Shown: piece after piece, positions 28,705-37,989 of the stretch | How positions within the stretch are numbered: position 1 is the stretch's first letter | Layout: each line of letters opens with the position of its first letter | Notes under the pieces: model-generated | The model's database searches: none | What the model was told of the DNA's origin: nothing | What the model saw: the letters and a program-made list of their open reading frames with translations, nothing else | Translations under genes and position numbers: made by a program | NCBI GenBank assembly: GCA_009841105.1 | Contig: VXMM01000043.1 | Location: 1 to 64,000, forward strand | Reading direction: 5' to 3' | Length of the DNA stretch: 64,000 nucleotides | Source: Acidimicrobiia bacterium | Lineage (GTDB): Bacteria; Actinomycetota; Acidimicrobiia; Spongiisociales; Spongiisociaceae

Positions 28705-30009
28705 TTGAAGTTCATTGACCTTTTCGCTGGTCTTGGCGGTTTTCGGGTTGCGCTCGAGCGTCTCGGACACGACTGTGTCTTCGCGTGCGAGGTCGATCCC
28801 CAATTACAAGAGATCTACACCCGAAATTTTCCGTACGGACCCACAATCCACGATGACATCCGCGTATCAAAGAAATTGGTACCTCCTCATGATATTCTTT
28901 GTGCCGGGTTTCCCTGTCAACCCTTTTCAAAGTCCGGCACACAAGCTGGCTTCACAGACGAGACATCTGGTACCCTCTTTCACGAGATTCTGGACATCGT
29001 AAAGCAGCACACACCAAGTTATATCATATTGGAGAATGTTGGCAACTTCGAGCGCCATGACAAGGGTCGAACCTGGCGTATTGTCAGGAATAGTCTGCGC
29101 CAACTCGGCTACGAGATCAGGGCTACCGAGCATGTTGCCAGCGGCGGCGAAGGACTACTTTCGCCCCATCACCTAGACTATCCGCACCATCGCGAACGTT
29201 TCTTTGCCGTAGCCTCTCTCCTAGGTGTACCTAGGAACAGTTTTCCTCCCAGGAACCGAAAGGCAAAGACATCGATGGCGAAGGTCGTTCAGCCCCTAGA
29301 TGAATTATCGGAGCGCGATCTTGAAGAAACGCGAATTGCCGAACAGCATCGCCAGTGTATTGAGCATTGGAACAGTTTCTTGGAAGCGCTACCAGAAGAA
29401 AGATTCACTCTACCCTCATTCCCAATCTGGGCAGATGAGATCGACGCTACATATCCCTTCGAGCATGCTACTCCTTGGGCCCGGCTTCTCAACGCTGCCA
29501 ATGATGTCGCTCCCAAGAACGGGGCGGCTGTCACCTTGGACGATTTCCTTTTACTCCCGAGCTACGCCCGAAGACGCGTCCAGCGTTTCCCTCCTTGGAA
29601 GGTACGATTCATCGAAGCCAACCGAACCTGGCTATCTTCGATACGGAAGGAGCTTCCACTTGACTGGGTCGAGGAACTCCGGCTGTTTCCACCTTCTCTC
29701 CGGAAGCTGGAATGGAATTGCCAGGGAGAATCCAGGAATCTGTGGAACCACATCCTTCAATTCCGGCCTTCAGGTCTTCGGGCAAAGAGATATACGAACA
29801 GCCCGTCATTAGTTGCGATGACATCAACCCAGATTCCCATCCTTGGACCTGAGCAACGGCATCTGACTCGACGTGAAGGATTAAGGCTACAGGGATTTCC
29901 TGATTCCTTTCATCTTCCCGAATCTCGGGTGGCTACGTTCAAGGCGCTCGGCAACGCTGTACATGTTGACCTGGTTCAGAATATTGCACATCGACTCGTA
30001 AGAATGTAA
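28705..30009 (+). CDS. drmMII: C5-cytosine DNA methyltransferase (DISARM DrmMII-like)
   Basis: A methyltransferase of about 434 residues that should mark self DNA for the defence genes downstream. Motif I is KFIDLFAGLGGF at the N-terminus, the catalytic Cys is in CAGFPCQPFSKSG (motif IV), IILENVGNF is motif VI, HHLDYPHHRERFF is motif VIII, and GLRLQGFPDSFHLPE with FKALGNAVHVDLV are motifs IX-X. A long variable region (about 200-360) is the target-recognition part. The TTG at 28705 starts at the usual family position, eight bases after AAAGGTGG; GTG 28693 is an alternative. Much less G+C-biased in codon use than the genes before it. Confidence 0.92.
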   Translation: MKFIDLFAGLGGFRVALERLGHDCVFACEVDPQLQEIYTRNFPYGPTIHDDIRVSKKLVPPHDILCAGFPCQPFSKSGTQAGFTDETSGTLFHEILDIVKQHTPSYIILENVGNFERHDKGRTWRIVRNSLRQLGYEIRATEHVASGGEGLLSPHHLDYPHHRERFFAVASLLGVPRNSFPPRNRKAKTSMAKVVQPLDELSERDLEETRIAEQHRQCIEHWNSFLEALPEERFTLPSFPIWADEIDATYPFEHATPWARLLNAANDVAPKNGAAVTLDDFLLLPSYARRRVQRFPPWKVRFIEANRTWLSSIRKELPLDWVEELRLFPPSLRKLEWNCQGESRNLWNHILQFRPSGLRAKRYTNSPSLVAMTSTQIPILGPEQRHLTRREGLRLQGFPDSFHLPESRVATFKALGNAVHVDLVQNIAHRLVRM

Positions 30010-30186
30010 TGTCACTTATAGCCTACGTAAACCCATCGCTAAATCGTAGCTATAAAGAGTTACAGCTCTAGGGAGGGTTCACCCGTATCTCACCACCAAT
30101 ATACAGATTAAACAATTGACACCTAGCTACGAGTCCTGTACTCAGTTGGGGCCACGACTTGAACAGTTATTCTAGTGCCCTTCCGC

Positions 30187-30283
30187 GCTGTGGAGTGACA
30201 ACTCCTCGGCCGACACTCGAACATGAGTTGATTTGCATCAGATTCTCATGTTCGCTTGACTGCATGCGCTGTCACTCCACAGC
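30187..30283. other. Nested perfect inverted repeats
   Basis: An outer perfect 14-base inverted repeat (GCTGTGGAGTGACA at 30187-30200 and its complement at 30270-30283) encloses a perfect 10-base repeat (CGAACATGAG at 30218-30227, complement at 30245-30254), which encloses TGAT/ATCA (30229-30232, 30237-30240). It lies in the 325-base gap between the methyltransferase gene and the rest of the island, and ends 51 bases before the next start. It may be a paired operator, a structured leader RNA or a small mobile relic. No target-site duplication is evident. Confidence 0.8.
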
Positions 30284-30334
30284 CTTTGGCTTTCGGAGGC
30301 AACTCGTCTCCCCAGGACCCGATCTGAAGGTGCC

Positions 30335-30829
30335 ATGCTTAGTGTCGAAGAGGCTCTGTCGCAACTTACGGAGCAGCATCAGGCAGCTCTTCGTTGGTTT
30401 GTGTCCCATAGAGGTCAGGATCACTCGTGGCCAGGGTCGCTCTCAGATGGGACACTGCTAGCAACCAAAGCTAAAGGTATCTACAAACCACATTGGAGTA
30501 CCTACGCGCTCAGCGTGCGGCAAAGTCTCGACGGCCCGTACTCGGACGGTGATCCTAGGCCGCGTCGCGATGGTACTTGGTCCTATGACTACTTCCAGGA
30601 AAACATCGACCCGAACCAACGGGATTCGGAGTATACGAACATTGGACTGATTCAGTGTATCAAGGATGGAGTGCCGGTAGGTGTGCTCCGTCAGGTTGCA
30701 AGAAGTCCCGGAGCCCTCTATCGGATACTCGGACTCGCTCTCGTTGTTGGGTGGGAGGATGGGTACTTCTATCTTGAAGGATTTTCTGATCATGGCCTGG
30801 CCTATGAACGCCGGACACATACAGATTGA
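30335..30829 (+). CDS. Small restriction-associated protein of the defence island
   Basis: A soluble protein of 164 residues. The core segments LLATKAKGIYKPHWSTYALS, DGTWSYDYFQENIDPNQRDS, YTNIGLIQCIKDGVPVGVLR and ILGLALVVGWEDGYFYLEGF resemble, from memory, the N-terminal modules of actinobacterial HNH-type restriction endonucleases, which probably read modified or specific DNA; I could not check this. No HNH motif or nuclease centre is visible here, so it looks like the reader part alone. An AAGG ribosome site precedes the ATG. It lies between the methyltransferase and the helicase genes in the same direction. Confidence 0.65.
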   Translation: MLSVEEALSQLTEQHQAALRWFVSHRGQDHSWPGSLSDGTLLATKAKGIYKPHWSTYALSVRQSLDGPYSDGDPRPRRDGTWSYDYFQENIDPNQRDSEYTNIGLIQCIKDGVPVGVLRQVARSPGALYRILGLALVVGWEDGYFYLEGFSDHGLAYERRTHTD

Positions 30830-31046
30830 AGTACTAGTAGAACGGCTCGCAAATGTGTTCATGGACATGGGATATAGCGATGAGGATTTCGGGGGTAGCC
30901 GTGTATGTAGAGTCGCGTTTGCTGTCCGACGCGGCGGCCAAGCAGAGTCTTGCCGCGCTACCGACGTTCGTGCCCGGTCAGTCAACTGCCGAAGTACTGG
31001 ACTCCCAGCGCGGATCGACAGCGACCGGCCAGAGGGGGAGTCTGTC

Positions 31047-32987
31047 TTGACCGCGACTGCTCGGCCCATACCAGACTGGGATCTGGAGCAACTTGAGGTC
31101 ATCCTGGATGACCCCGAGAGTTGGCAGCTAGTAGTCGCGGGTCCAGGCGCTGGTAAGTCTGCTGTTGCGTGCCAACGTGTGGCTTCGCTAGTCGACGACG
31201 GTGTTCAACCCTCTCGTATCTTGCTGATCAGCTTCACGAGGACTGCGGCTGCTGAACTCCGAGAGCGGATCGTGTCCTACGCGATGGCACGAGAGAGTGC
31301 CCGGGCAGTTCGTATTTCGACAATCGATTCTCACGCATGGAGTCTCCGAGCGGGATTCGACGATAAGCCTTTTGAAACATCCCTCGCCGATAACTCCTAC
31401 GAGCTTAGCATCGCCCAGGCAGTGGATCTGTTCCGCAACGACAACCCAGACCTCCTCGACTTCATGGACCGAGTTGAGCATCTAATCATCGATGAGGCCC
31501 AGGACGTAGTGGGGATCCGCGCGGACCTAGTCATTGAGATTCTACGGTCATTGTCCGAGGAGTGTGGAGTGACGATTCTCGCAGATCCTGCCCAGGCGAT
31601 CTATGGCTTCACGAGTGATAACAGAGAGAACACGGAACACGAAGCCTCGCTATTGGACCAACTAGAACGCAACAGTCCACGAAAACTGGTCCCTCGACAA
31701 CTAACACATGTCTATCGGATCCAGAACCACGACCTCTTGAAGGTATTCTACCAGACTCGCGATGAAGTTGAGCGAGTTGCGGGTGACACCGGCGATGTCG
31801 ACCGCATAGTGTCAACAATTCACGACACTGCCCTGCACAACCTGGGTTCTACCTCGCACAAGGAGGTTGCCAAGTATCTGGCAGATCACGGGAGTGATTC
31901 CTTCCTGGTCCTGTTTCGGCGCAGAGTAGATGTTCTGCTGGCGTCGTCATATTGCACTAGCTATGGAGTACAGCACCGGCTTCGAATGGCGGGCGTTCCT
32001 ACAATGGTACATCCTTGGATCGGTTGGATGTTTGCTGAGTTTGGCAAGCCGCTGGTCACGAGGCGAGAGTTTGATGTCCTCTGGGATCAGCGCGCTGCTG
32101 TCAGCCCAACCCCATTTGAAGGAGAGGATAAGGACAAAGCGTGGACCGTTCTGCGTCAGCTAGCAGCTGGAGGGCGGAACAACGTTGTCGACTTGACCTA
32201 CCTTCGTAAGCTGGTGTCACGCACGCATCCTCCGATCGAATTGAGCCTTCCGAACCTGGGAATGACCGGTCCGATCCTTGGTACAATTCATGCCTCAAAG
32301 GGCCGTGAGGCAGATAGTGTAGCCTTGGTATGTCCTGCTGTACGGCGCAGGTCAGAGTCCGACTCCCGGGCTGAAGAACGTGAAGAGGGCCGCGTCTACT
32401 ATGTTGGAGCTACTCGGGCGCGCGAGACCCTCATCACGGCCAGTAACGGAGGATCCGGTGCACGCTACATGGAATCTGGGCGAATATACAGGAGACTCCG
32501 TTCCAATGGCAAGCAGCCACCCAGAATACACTTCGAGGTCGGACGCGACGGTGACATCGACCGCCTCGCCCACCTGGGGTGGACGACAACTGGCGAGATA
32601 CAGCGAGTGCTCGCAGAATCCGTCCACCTGACTCTACCTCTGAGGGCTATTTGCCGACCAACTCACGATTTCAAGTTCAGACTAGTACTGGAGCCAGAGA
32701 CAGCCAGGATTACTACTAAGGCGATCGAGATAGCTCAGTTGGGCCAGGCATTTCATTATGACTTGCACGAACTCTGGTCCAAAGTTGACACTGCCGACCA
32801 ATTCAGACCGGGTGACTATATGGAACATATTCACCTTGTTGGAGTGACTACGGTCGCGCTGTCCGATAGTGAGAAGGAGTCGATCGGCCCTCCACACAGC
32901 AACAGTGGGTTCGCTCTCGCACCGGTAATCAAAGGCCTTACCGTGGTACAGTTTCTGTACCGTAAGAAGAGGTATGTTAGATGGTGA
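31047..32987 (+). CDS. UvrD/Rep-family (SF1) helicase of the defence island
   Basis: About 646 residues of a superfamily 1A helicase. Motif I is VVAGPGAGKSAVACQRV, motif Ia ILLISFTRTAAAELRERI, motif II IIDEAQDV, motif III ILADPAQAIYGF, motif V GTIHASKGREADSVAL and motif VI VYYVGATRARETLI. The C-terminal 180 residues have no recognised domain. TTG 31047 is preceded by GAGGGGGAG; the frame is open back to 30681 without clear homology. It occupies the place that an accessory gene (drmE or drmD) has in known DISARM operons. It overlaps drmA by seven bases. Confidence 0.85.
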   Translation: MTATARPIPDWDLEQLEVILDDPESWQLVVAGPGAGKSAVACQRVASLVDDGVQPSRILLISFTRTAAAELRERIVSYAMARESARAVRISTIDSHAWSLRAGFDDKPFETSLADNSYELSIAQAVDLFRNDNPDLLDFMDRVEHLIIDEAQDVVGIRADLVIEILRSLSEECGVTILADPAQAIYGFTSDNRENTEHEASLLDQLERNSPRKLVPRQLTHVYRIQNHDLLKVFYQTRDEVERVAGDTGDVDRIVSTIHDTALHNLGSTSHKEVAKYLADHGSDSFLVLFRRRVDVLLASSYCTSYGVQHRLRMAGVPTMVHPWIGWMFAEFGKPLVTRREFDVLWDQRAAVSPTPFEGEDKDKAWTVLRQLAAGGRNNVVDLTYLRKLVSRTHPPIELSLPNLGMTGPILGTIHASKGREADSVALVCPAVRRRSESDSRAEEREEGRVYYVGATRARETLITASNGGSGARYMESGRIYRRLRSNGKQPPRIHFEVGRDGDIDRLAHLGWTTTGEIQRVLAESVHLTLPLRAICRPTHDFKFRLVLEPETARITTKAIEIAQLGQAFHYDLHELWSKVDTADQFRPGDYMEHIHLVGVTTVALSDSEKESIGPPHSNSGFALAPVIKGLTVVQFLYRKKRYVRW

Positions 32988-35900
32988 CCTCCCAACCACT
33001 ATTTCGGGACACGATTGCGTTGCGACTCAGAGAAGATCTGGCTGGGCCACAATCAGAGTACGAGGTCCTGTCGGATCGGCCGACACAGCTTTATAGCACA
33101 GGAATTCTATATCCACAAGACTCACCGATTACGCCTGAAGAAGATCAAGACCGTGATCTGGCAGTTAATATCAAGGAGGATTCTGCTTCTGACCCCGATA
33201 CATCGGGTGTTCCCTTGTACACAGTACTGAAGCCCTCCGTCGCCGGGATGTCATTCGCCGTGAACCCCGATGATTCCGACGTAACCTCGGCTGTAACATT
33301 TAGTATTCGGTGTGCATCCTATGAGCGCTTCGCTATTGATGAAGAAGGTGAAGAGGTTTCGGGCCCTCCGGCCCACCGGGCGTATGAACGATGGCGACGA
33401 ATTCCGTATCGTACAACGGTCGTCGTAGAACTCCTTTCCGGAGAAACGCGGCTTAATCTCGCACATGCTGGTATCGACGGCCTTGACCTCTATGTACTCG
33501 TGACACCCTATGCCGGAGTACTGACTGTAACTGCCGCGCTATCAAACCAAAGGTACCGTGGAGAATCCTGGGTGATGAGTGAGCAACAGCATTTCTTCCA
33601 GGTAGAGCTATCAGCCGACGAGGTGAGGGATGGGTCGTTCGTGGAACGTCCATCTCGGCGTGTAGCGATGGACGACGACAGCAGGAGTGCGGCGCTTATC
33701 TATCGTGACGTCACCGAGTACGTCGTCGGGCATACGTGCTCCGCTACGGCTGTTTCTGTCAACGAATCGTACGGCTCAGTCCGCCTCAAGACTGAGTGGA
33801 TTCCCTCGGCTACTGTCGCAAGTATCAGCGATAAGGGCCATGACGTGTTTGACGCCCTTCGGGACGGTGATGCGTCGCGCCCTCTAGATGCAGCATGGCT
33901 TGCGGAGGCTGCTGATGTAGAACTCGCGGGGGCGTTGGCTCAAATTGTGGCAGCCTACAGGCGGTGGATAGACGAGCAAGAGCAGCGAGTACGCCGGCTT
34001 CCTGAGATCCTGCGCCCGCAGGCAAGGAAGCACTTGGATCAATGTAAAGAAAGTGCTGATCGGATGGACGAGGGCGTTCATCGTATTCGTAACGATGCGG
34101 ACATCCGCTCGGCGTTCCAACTATCGCAAAGAGCGATGAGCCTACAATTCAGTTGGCGGCAGCCGGGGCAGCCCCTTGTATGGCGGCCGTTCCAAATCGG
34201 CTTTCAGCTCCTGGTGTTGTCCTCGCTCGCCGACCGACAGCATCCAGCTAGAGCAATTATGGATCTGCTCTGGTTCCCGACGGGTGGAGGAAAGACGGAA
34301 GCCTACCTCGCACTCACTGCCTTCATTATCTTCATTCGTAGACTGCGAGCGACCGATAACGATCCCGGCACCGGAGTTGTTGTCTTAATGCGATATACTC
34401 TGCGATTACTGACTATTCAACAGTTCCAGCGAGCAGCCGCGGTTATTCTAGCATGTGAGCTTCTTCGCCGTGACTCTGAGGCGGAGGGAGCCAACCTTCC
34501 CAACCTAGGTCGTTCTGCCATTGGTATTGGTCTTTGGGTTGGTAGTAGCGCAACACCAAATACACTTCGAGAGGCAGTCGACCAGAGTTCCGACAGTCTC
34601 AGCACTCCCCGGCAAATGACCAGTTGCCCGGCTTGTGGCGCGACACTCGAATGGAAAGTGTTGCGCTCCGGATCGACCGTCAAATGTTCATCCGATGTTT
34701 CCGAGTGTGTACTCAGGTCCTCTGGTGAATATCTGCCAATCTGGACTATAGATGAGGAGGTCTATCAGCACGCGCCTTCTCTGGTAATAGGCACCGTTGA
34801 TAAGTTTGCTCAGATAGTGAGGAACATGAACACCCGGGTGCTCTTTGGGGGTAGGACGGGCGGTGGTGCTCCACCAGATCTCATAATTCAGGACGAACTA
34901 CATCTCATTTCAGGTCCTTTGGGCTCGGTTGCAGGTTTGTACGAGGTTGCGATCGACGAACTCTGTAGTAGAGAGAATGTTCGTCCGAAAATTGTCGGCT
35001 CCACCGCCACTATTCGCAGGGCAGAGGATCAGATCAGGGCCTTGTTTGATAGGGACACTTATCAGTTTCCGTCGCCAGGGCTAGATGCTGGTGACTCGGG
35101 CTTTGCAGTGATTGACGAGACTCGTCCCGGTCGGCTTTACGTTGGTGTCACAACAGCAGGACGCTCAGCAACGTATATGCTTCAGGCTCTTGCTGCCTCC
35201 CTCTTACAGGCGGCCACTGATCCTAGTGCCTCACCAAAGGAAAGGAATTTCTACTGGACCCAGGTCGTCTACTTCAACTCGCTACGGGAGCTTGGACACG
35301 CCCTTGTGCTAATGCAAGATGACGTACCAGTATCCATCAGACAGATTGGCGGCCGCAGATGTGAATCCCCCAGGCCAGTGGGCGTCCCGTCGGAACTAAC
35401 GAGTCGAGTGCCGTCGTACGAGATTCGCGATATGCTCGACCGGCTAGCAGTTGATGCGAATGATCCAGAATCAGTAACGCTTGTACTCGCATCGAATATG
35501 ATCTCTGTCGGTATCGATATTCCGCGCCTTGGTCTGATGGTTGTCAACGCCCAGCCGAAATCACTTTCTGAGTATATCCAGGCTACCAGTCGTGTAGGAC
35601 GAGGGGAAGTACCAGGACTAATTGTCACGATGTATAACAATATGAGAGCGCGAGATCGGTCCCACTACGAGACGTTTGAGACCTGGCATCGCTCATTCTA
35701 TAGAGATATCGAAGCTACAAGCGTCACCCCGTTCGCGTCAAGGGCACAGGATAAGGCGCTACATGCGGTTCTGGTGGCTCTGTGCAGGCACAGAATTCTC
35801 GGCATGGACAGGCGCCCCGTCCTCGACGATATTCGAAGGGCTGAGGTCGAACAGCTCGCCTCCCTCATCGAAGAGCGAGTAGCCCGCGTCGACCCAGGTG

Positions 35901-36169
35901 AACGCGTAGCCGTCTCCAGGAAGCTAACACAGCTGATTGACCAATGGGCGAGCCGCCCAGATCTTCAGGTCTATTGGAATGATTATCGGCGGAGGACCAG
36001 TCTCCTTATGTCGGCAGAGCAGTTCGCGGCAAACTCGGACACGGACCCTGACCTCGACTCAGATGGCGCTCGAAGAGCTCTCTGGCCAACCCCAAACTCA
36101 ATGCGTGACGTCGAGGCAGGGACCCCGTTCATACTTCGGTCACTGCTGAGGGCCAGGAGAGACAGATGA
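32981..36169 (+). CDS. drmA: DISARM helicase DrmA
   Basis: A 1062-residue superfamily 2 helicase-like protein matching DrmA, a core DISARM subunit that with DrmB binds DNA and restricts incoming phage. Walker A is WFPTGGGKTEAYLALTAF (near residue 435), the DEAD-like box is IIQDELHLISGPLG, followed by KIVGSTATIRRAEDQIR, and the C-terminal lobe has MISVGIDIPRLGLMVVNAQP and YIQATSRVGRG. Cysteines in CPACGATLEW and a later pair may bind zinc. About 400 residues precede the helicase core. It overlaps drmB by four bases (ATGA). Confidence 0.9.
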   Translation: MVTSQPLFRDTIALRLREDLAGPQSEYEVLSDRPTQLYSTGILYPQDSPITPEEDQDRDLAVNIKEDSASDPDTSGVPLYTVLKPSVAGMSFAVNPDDSDVTSAVTFSIRCASYERFAIDEEGEEVSGPPAHRAYERWRRIPYRTTVVVELLSGETRLNLAHAGIDGLDLYVLVTPYAGVLTVTAALSNQRYRGESWVMSEQQHFFQVELSADEVRDGSFVERPSRRVAMDDDSRSAALIYRDVTEYVVGHTCSATAVSVNESYGSVRLKTEWIPSATVASISDKGHDVFDALRDGDASRPLDAAWLAEAADVELAGALAQIVAAYRRWIDEQEQRVRRLPEILRPQARKHLDQCKESADRMDEGVHRIRNDADIRSAFQLSQRAMSLQFSWRQPGQPLVWRPFQIGFQLLVLSSLADRQHPARAIMDLLWFPTGGGKTEAYLALTAFIIFIRRLRATDNDPGTGVVVLMRYTLRLLTIQQFQRAAAVILACELLRRDSEAEGANLPNLGRSAIGIGLWVGSSATPNTLREAVDQSSDSLSTPRQMTSCPACGATLEWKVLRSGSTVKCSSDVSECVLRSSGEYLPIWTIDEEVYQHAPSLVIGTVDKFAQIVRNMNTRVLFGGRTGGGAPPDLIIQDELHLISGPLGSVAGLYEVAIDELCSRENVRPKIVGSTATIRRAEDQIRALFDRDTYQFPSPGLDAGDSGFAVIDETRPGRLYVGVTTAGRSATYMLQALAASLLQAATDPSASPKERNFYWTQVVYFNSLRELGHALVLMQDDVPVSIRQIGGRRCESPRPVGVPSELTSRVPSYEIRDMLDRLAVDANDPESVTLVLASNMISVGIDIPRLGLMVVNAQPKSLSEYIQATSRVGRGEVPGLIVTMYNNMRARDRSHYETFETWHRSFYRDIEATSVTPFASRAQDKALHAVLVALCRHRILGMDRRPVLDDIRRAEVEQLASLIEERVARVDPGERVAVSRKLTQLIDQWASRPDLQVYWNDYRRRTSLLMSAEQFAANSDTDPDLDSDGARRALWPTPNSMRDVEAGTPFILRSLLRARRDR

Positions 36170-37989
36170 GAAACGAGTTGGGAGATGTCCGGCGCAGCCA
36201 GGTGATTACCTCTCACGGGCCTGGTGCTCTCATCGACTTTCGGGCGGGTGGTTATGGCGGCGCCGGCGTGTCTGTCGTAGCCGGAGGTCTTGAAGAGTGG
36301 GATCGCTGGGCTGCGCCAGCAGGAATTGGTAATCCGCAGACAATCTTCGAGCCAAGATTGCAGAAGCAACTGAACGTTGACGGATTTCGTTTACCCCCTG
36401 TCGCGCCACAGATCGCCCCAGGCAAATACTCACCAAAAGCCGGCAAGTTGGTGGGGGTAAGGTATCCGAGATGGTTGCAGTGTCCTGAGTGCCACGTGAT
36501 AGGAGAAACTAGGCGCTGGGCCGAGGATCCAGGCGACCCTGCGCTGTACTGCGCGCCGTGCAGCGACAAGGCAGGTGGGCGTAATCGAGTTCATACCGTG
36601 CGTGTCAGGTTTATTGTGATCTGTGACAGAGGTCACTTGGACGAGTTCCCCTGGGAGTGGTGGGTCAATCATGATGAACAGTGTCCGCAAAAACATGACC
36701 TACAGCTGTCAGGTAGTGCAACTGCCGGCCTAGCCGGGCTCATACTTCAGTGCCTCGGATGCGACGCTCGACGATCAATGGAGGGCTGCTTTGGGCCGCG
36801 TGCTATCCCACCCCAGTGCCAAGGGCGTCGACCCTGGCTCGGCACGGATGCTGGTGAGTCCTGCTCTGCCAATCCGAGAGTGGTTCAGCGCGGAGCCTCT
36901 AATATCTACTTCTCTGTAGTTGAATCTGCCTTGGACATCCCACCATGGTCAGATGGATTGCAAAAAAAGATCGGAATGCGGTGGTCGATGCTAGAACAGG
37001 CACCCGACGCCCAGGCCCGACGCCTTCTGATAAGTGCCTTGCGTCTATCCAGTCTAGTAGATATGACGGAGGACCAACTAGCAGAAGAGATAGAGGACCG
37101 TATAAGGCGCCTTCGATCACCAGATCGAAACTTGCGTCTCGAAGAGTATCAACAGTTCGTCCGGCACATGGTGCCCTTTGGCGATAATACCGAGTTCGAG
37201 ATTAGGCCTTTGTCTCCACCACCTGAACTCGCCGGATGGCTGCAAAAGGTAGTTCGCGCGACACGTCTTCGTGAAGTGAGAGTCAACTGCGGCTTCACCC
37301 GCATTTTCCCGCCAACACCAGGTTCTGATCGGAGGATCGCCCAACTGTCTATGACATCCCTCGGCTGGCTTCCCGCTGTGGAAAACCGAGGTGAGGGGAT
37401 TTTCCTTCAACTCGACATCGAAAGAGTACGCGAATGGGAGCAGAGGCAGTTCGTACTGGAGCGAGTCGCTATGCTCCAGCAGACCTACACCGAGGCATGG
37501 CAGAGTCGGGGAACTGGGATACCACCCAGGACTCTGACGCCTCGTCTATTGCTCGTACACAGCCTCTCGCATGCCCTGATTTGCCAACTTTCCCTTAGCT
37601 GCGGATACGGTAGCGCATCACTTAGGGAGAGGCTGTACGTCGACTCAGGCGATTGGGACATGGCGGGGCTGCTTGTATTCACATCATCCCCAGACGCCGA
37701 CGGGACCTTAGGTGGTCTGGCTCGCCAAGCTAACCCACAAGCCTTGGTTCCTCTTGTTGAAGACTGCCTATCGGCTATGTCATGGTGCTCTTCTGATCCG
37801 CTTTGTATTGAAGGGGTCCATGCAAGTACTGAGCCTTCGAATGGAGCCGCTTGTCATGCCTGTATGCTGGCATCCGAGACGTCCTGTGAGGACTTCAACT
37901 CGTGCCTTGATCGTGCCACACTCGTCGGCACAGCAAGAAACCCTGAGTTAGGGTACTTTGCAGACTACCTACACGAACTTCGCCGGTAG
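36166..37989 (+). CDS. drmB: DISARM protein DrmB (DUF1998)
   Basis: 607 residues matching DrmB, the partner of DrmA in the core DISARM complex. The N-terminus RRSQVITSHGPGALIDF is characteristic. Zinc-type cysteine pairs are present (CPECHVIGE, CAPCSD, CLGCD). The C-terminal DUF1998 region has LLVHSLSHALICQLSLSCGY and ends in a cysteine-rich block (CIEGV, CHACMLASETSCEDFNSCLDR). Start and stop are coupled to drmA and drmC by overlaps, consistent with fixed stoichiometry. Confidence 0.92.
   Translation: MRNELGDVRRSQVITSHGPGALIDFRAGGYGGAGVSVVAGGLEEWDRWAAPAGIGNPQTIFEPRLQKQLNVDGFRLPPVAPQIAPGKYSPKAGKLVGVRYPRWLQCPECHVIGETRRWAEDPGDPALYCAPCSDKAGGRNRVHTVRVRFIVICDRGHLDEFPWEWWVNHDEQCPQKHDLQLSGSATAGLAGLILQCLGCDARRSMEGCFGPRAIPPQCQGRRPWLGTDAGESCSANPRVVQRGASNIYFSVVESALDIPPWSDGLQKKIGMRWSMLEQAPDAQARRLLISALRLSSLVDMTEDQLAEEIEDRIRRLRSPDRNLRLEEYQQFVRHMVPFGDNTEFEIRPLSPPPELAGWLQKVVRATRLREVRVNCGFTRIFPPTPGSDRRIAQLSMTSLGWLPAVENRGEGIFLQLDIERVREWEQRQFVLERVAMLQQTYTEAWQSRGTGIPPRTLTPRLLLVHSLSHALICQLSLSCGYGSASLRERLYVDSGDWDMAGLLVFTSSPDADGTLGGLARQANPQALVPLVEDCLSAMSWCSSDPLCIEGVHASTEPSNGAACHACMLASETSCEDFNSCLDRATLVGTARNPELGYFADYLHELRR

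Noticed and set aside
30218-30254. LexA-like CGAAC...GTTCG arms
   Set aside because: The spacing between the arms (27 bases) is far larger than in an actinobacterial SOS box; they belong to the nested inverted repeat.
30159-30461. A 100-codon open frame across the nested inverted repeat
   Set aside because: It crosses the repeat and overlaps the small protein gene in another frame; the peptide is Cys/Arg/Ser-rich without protein-like order.
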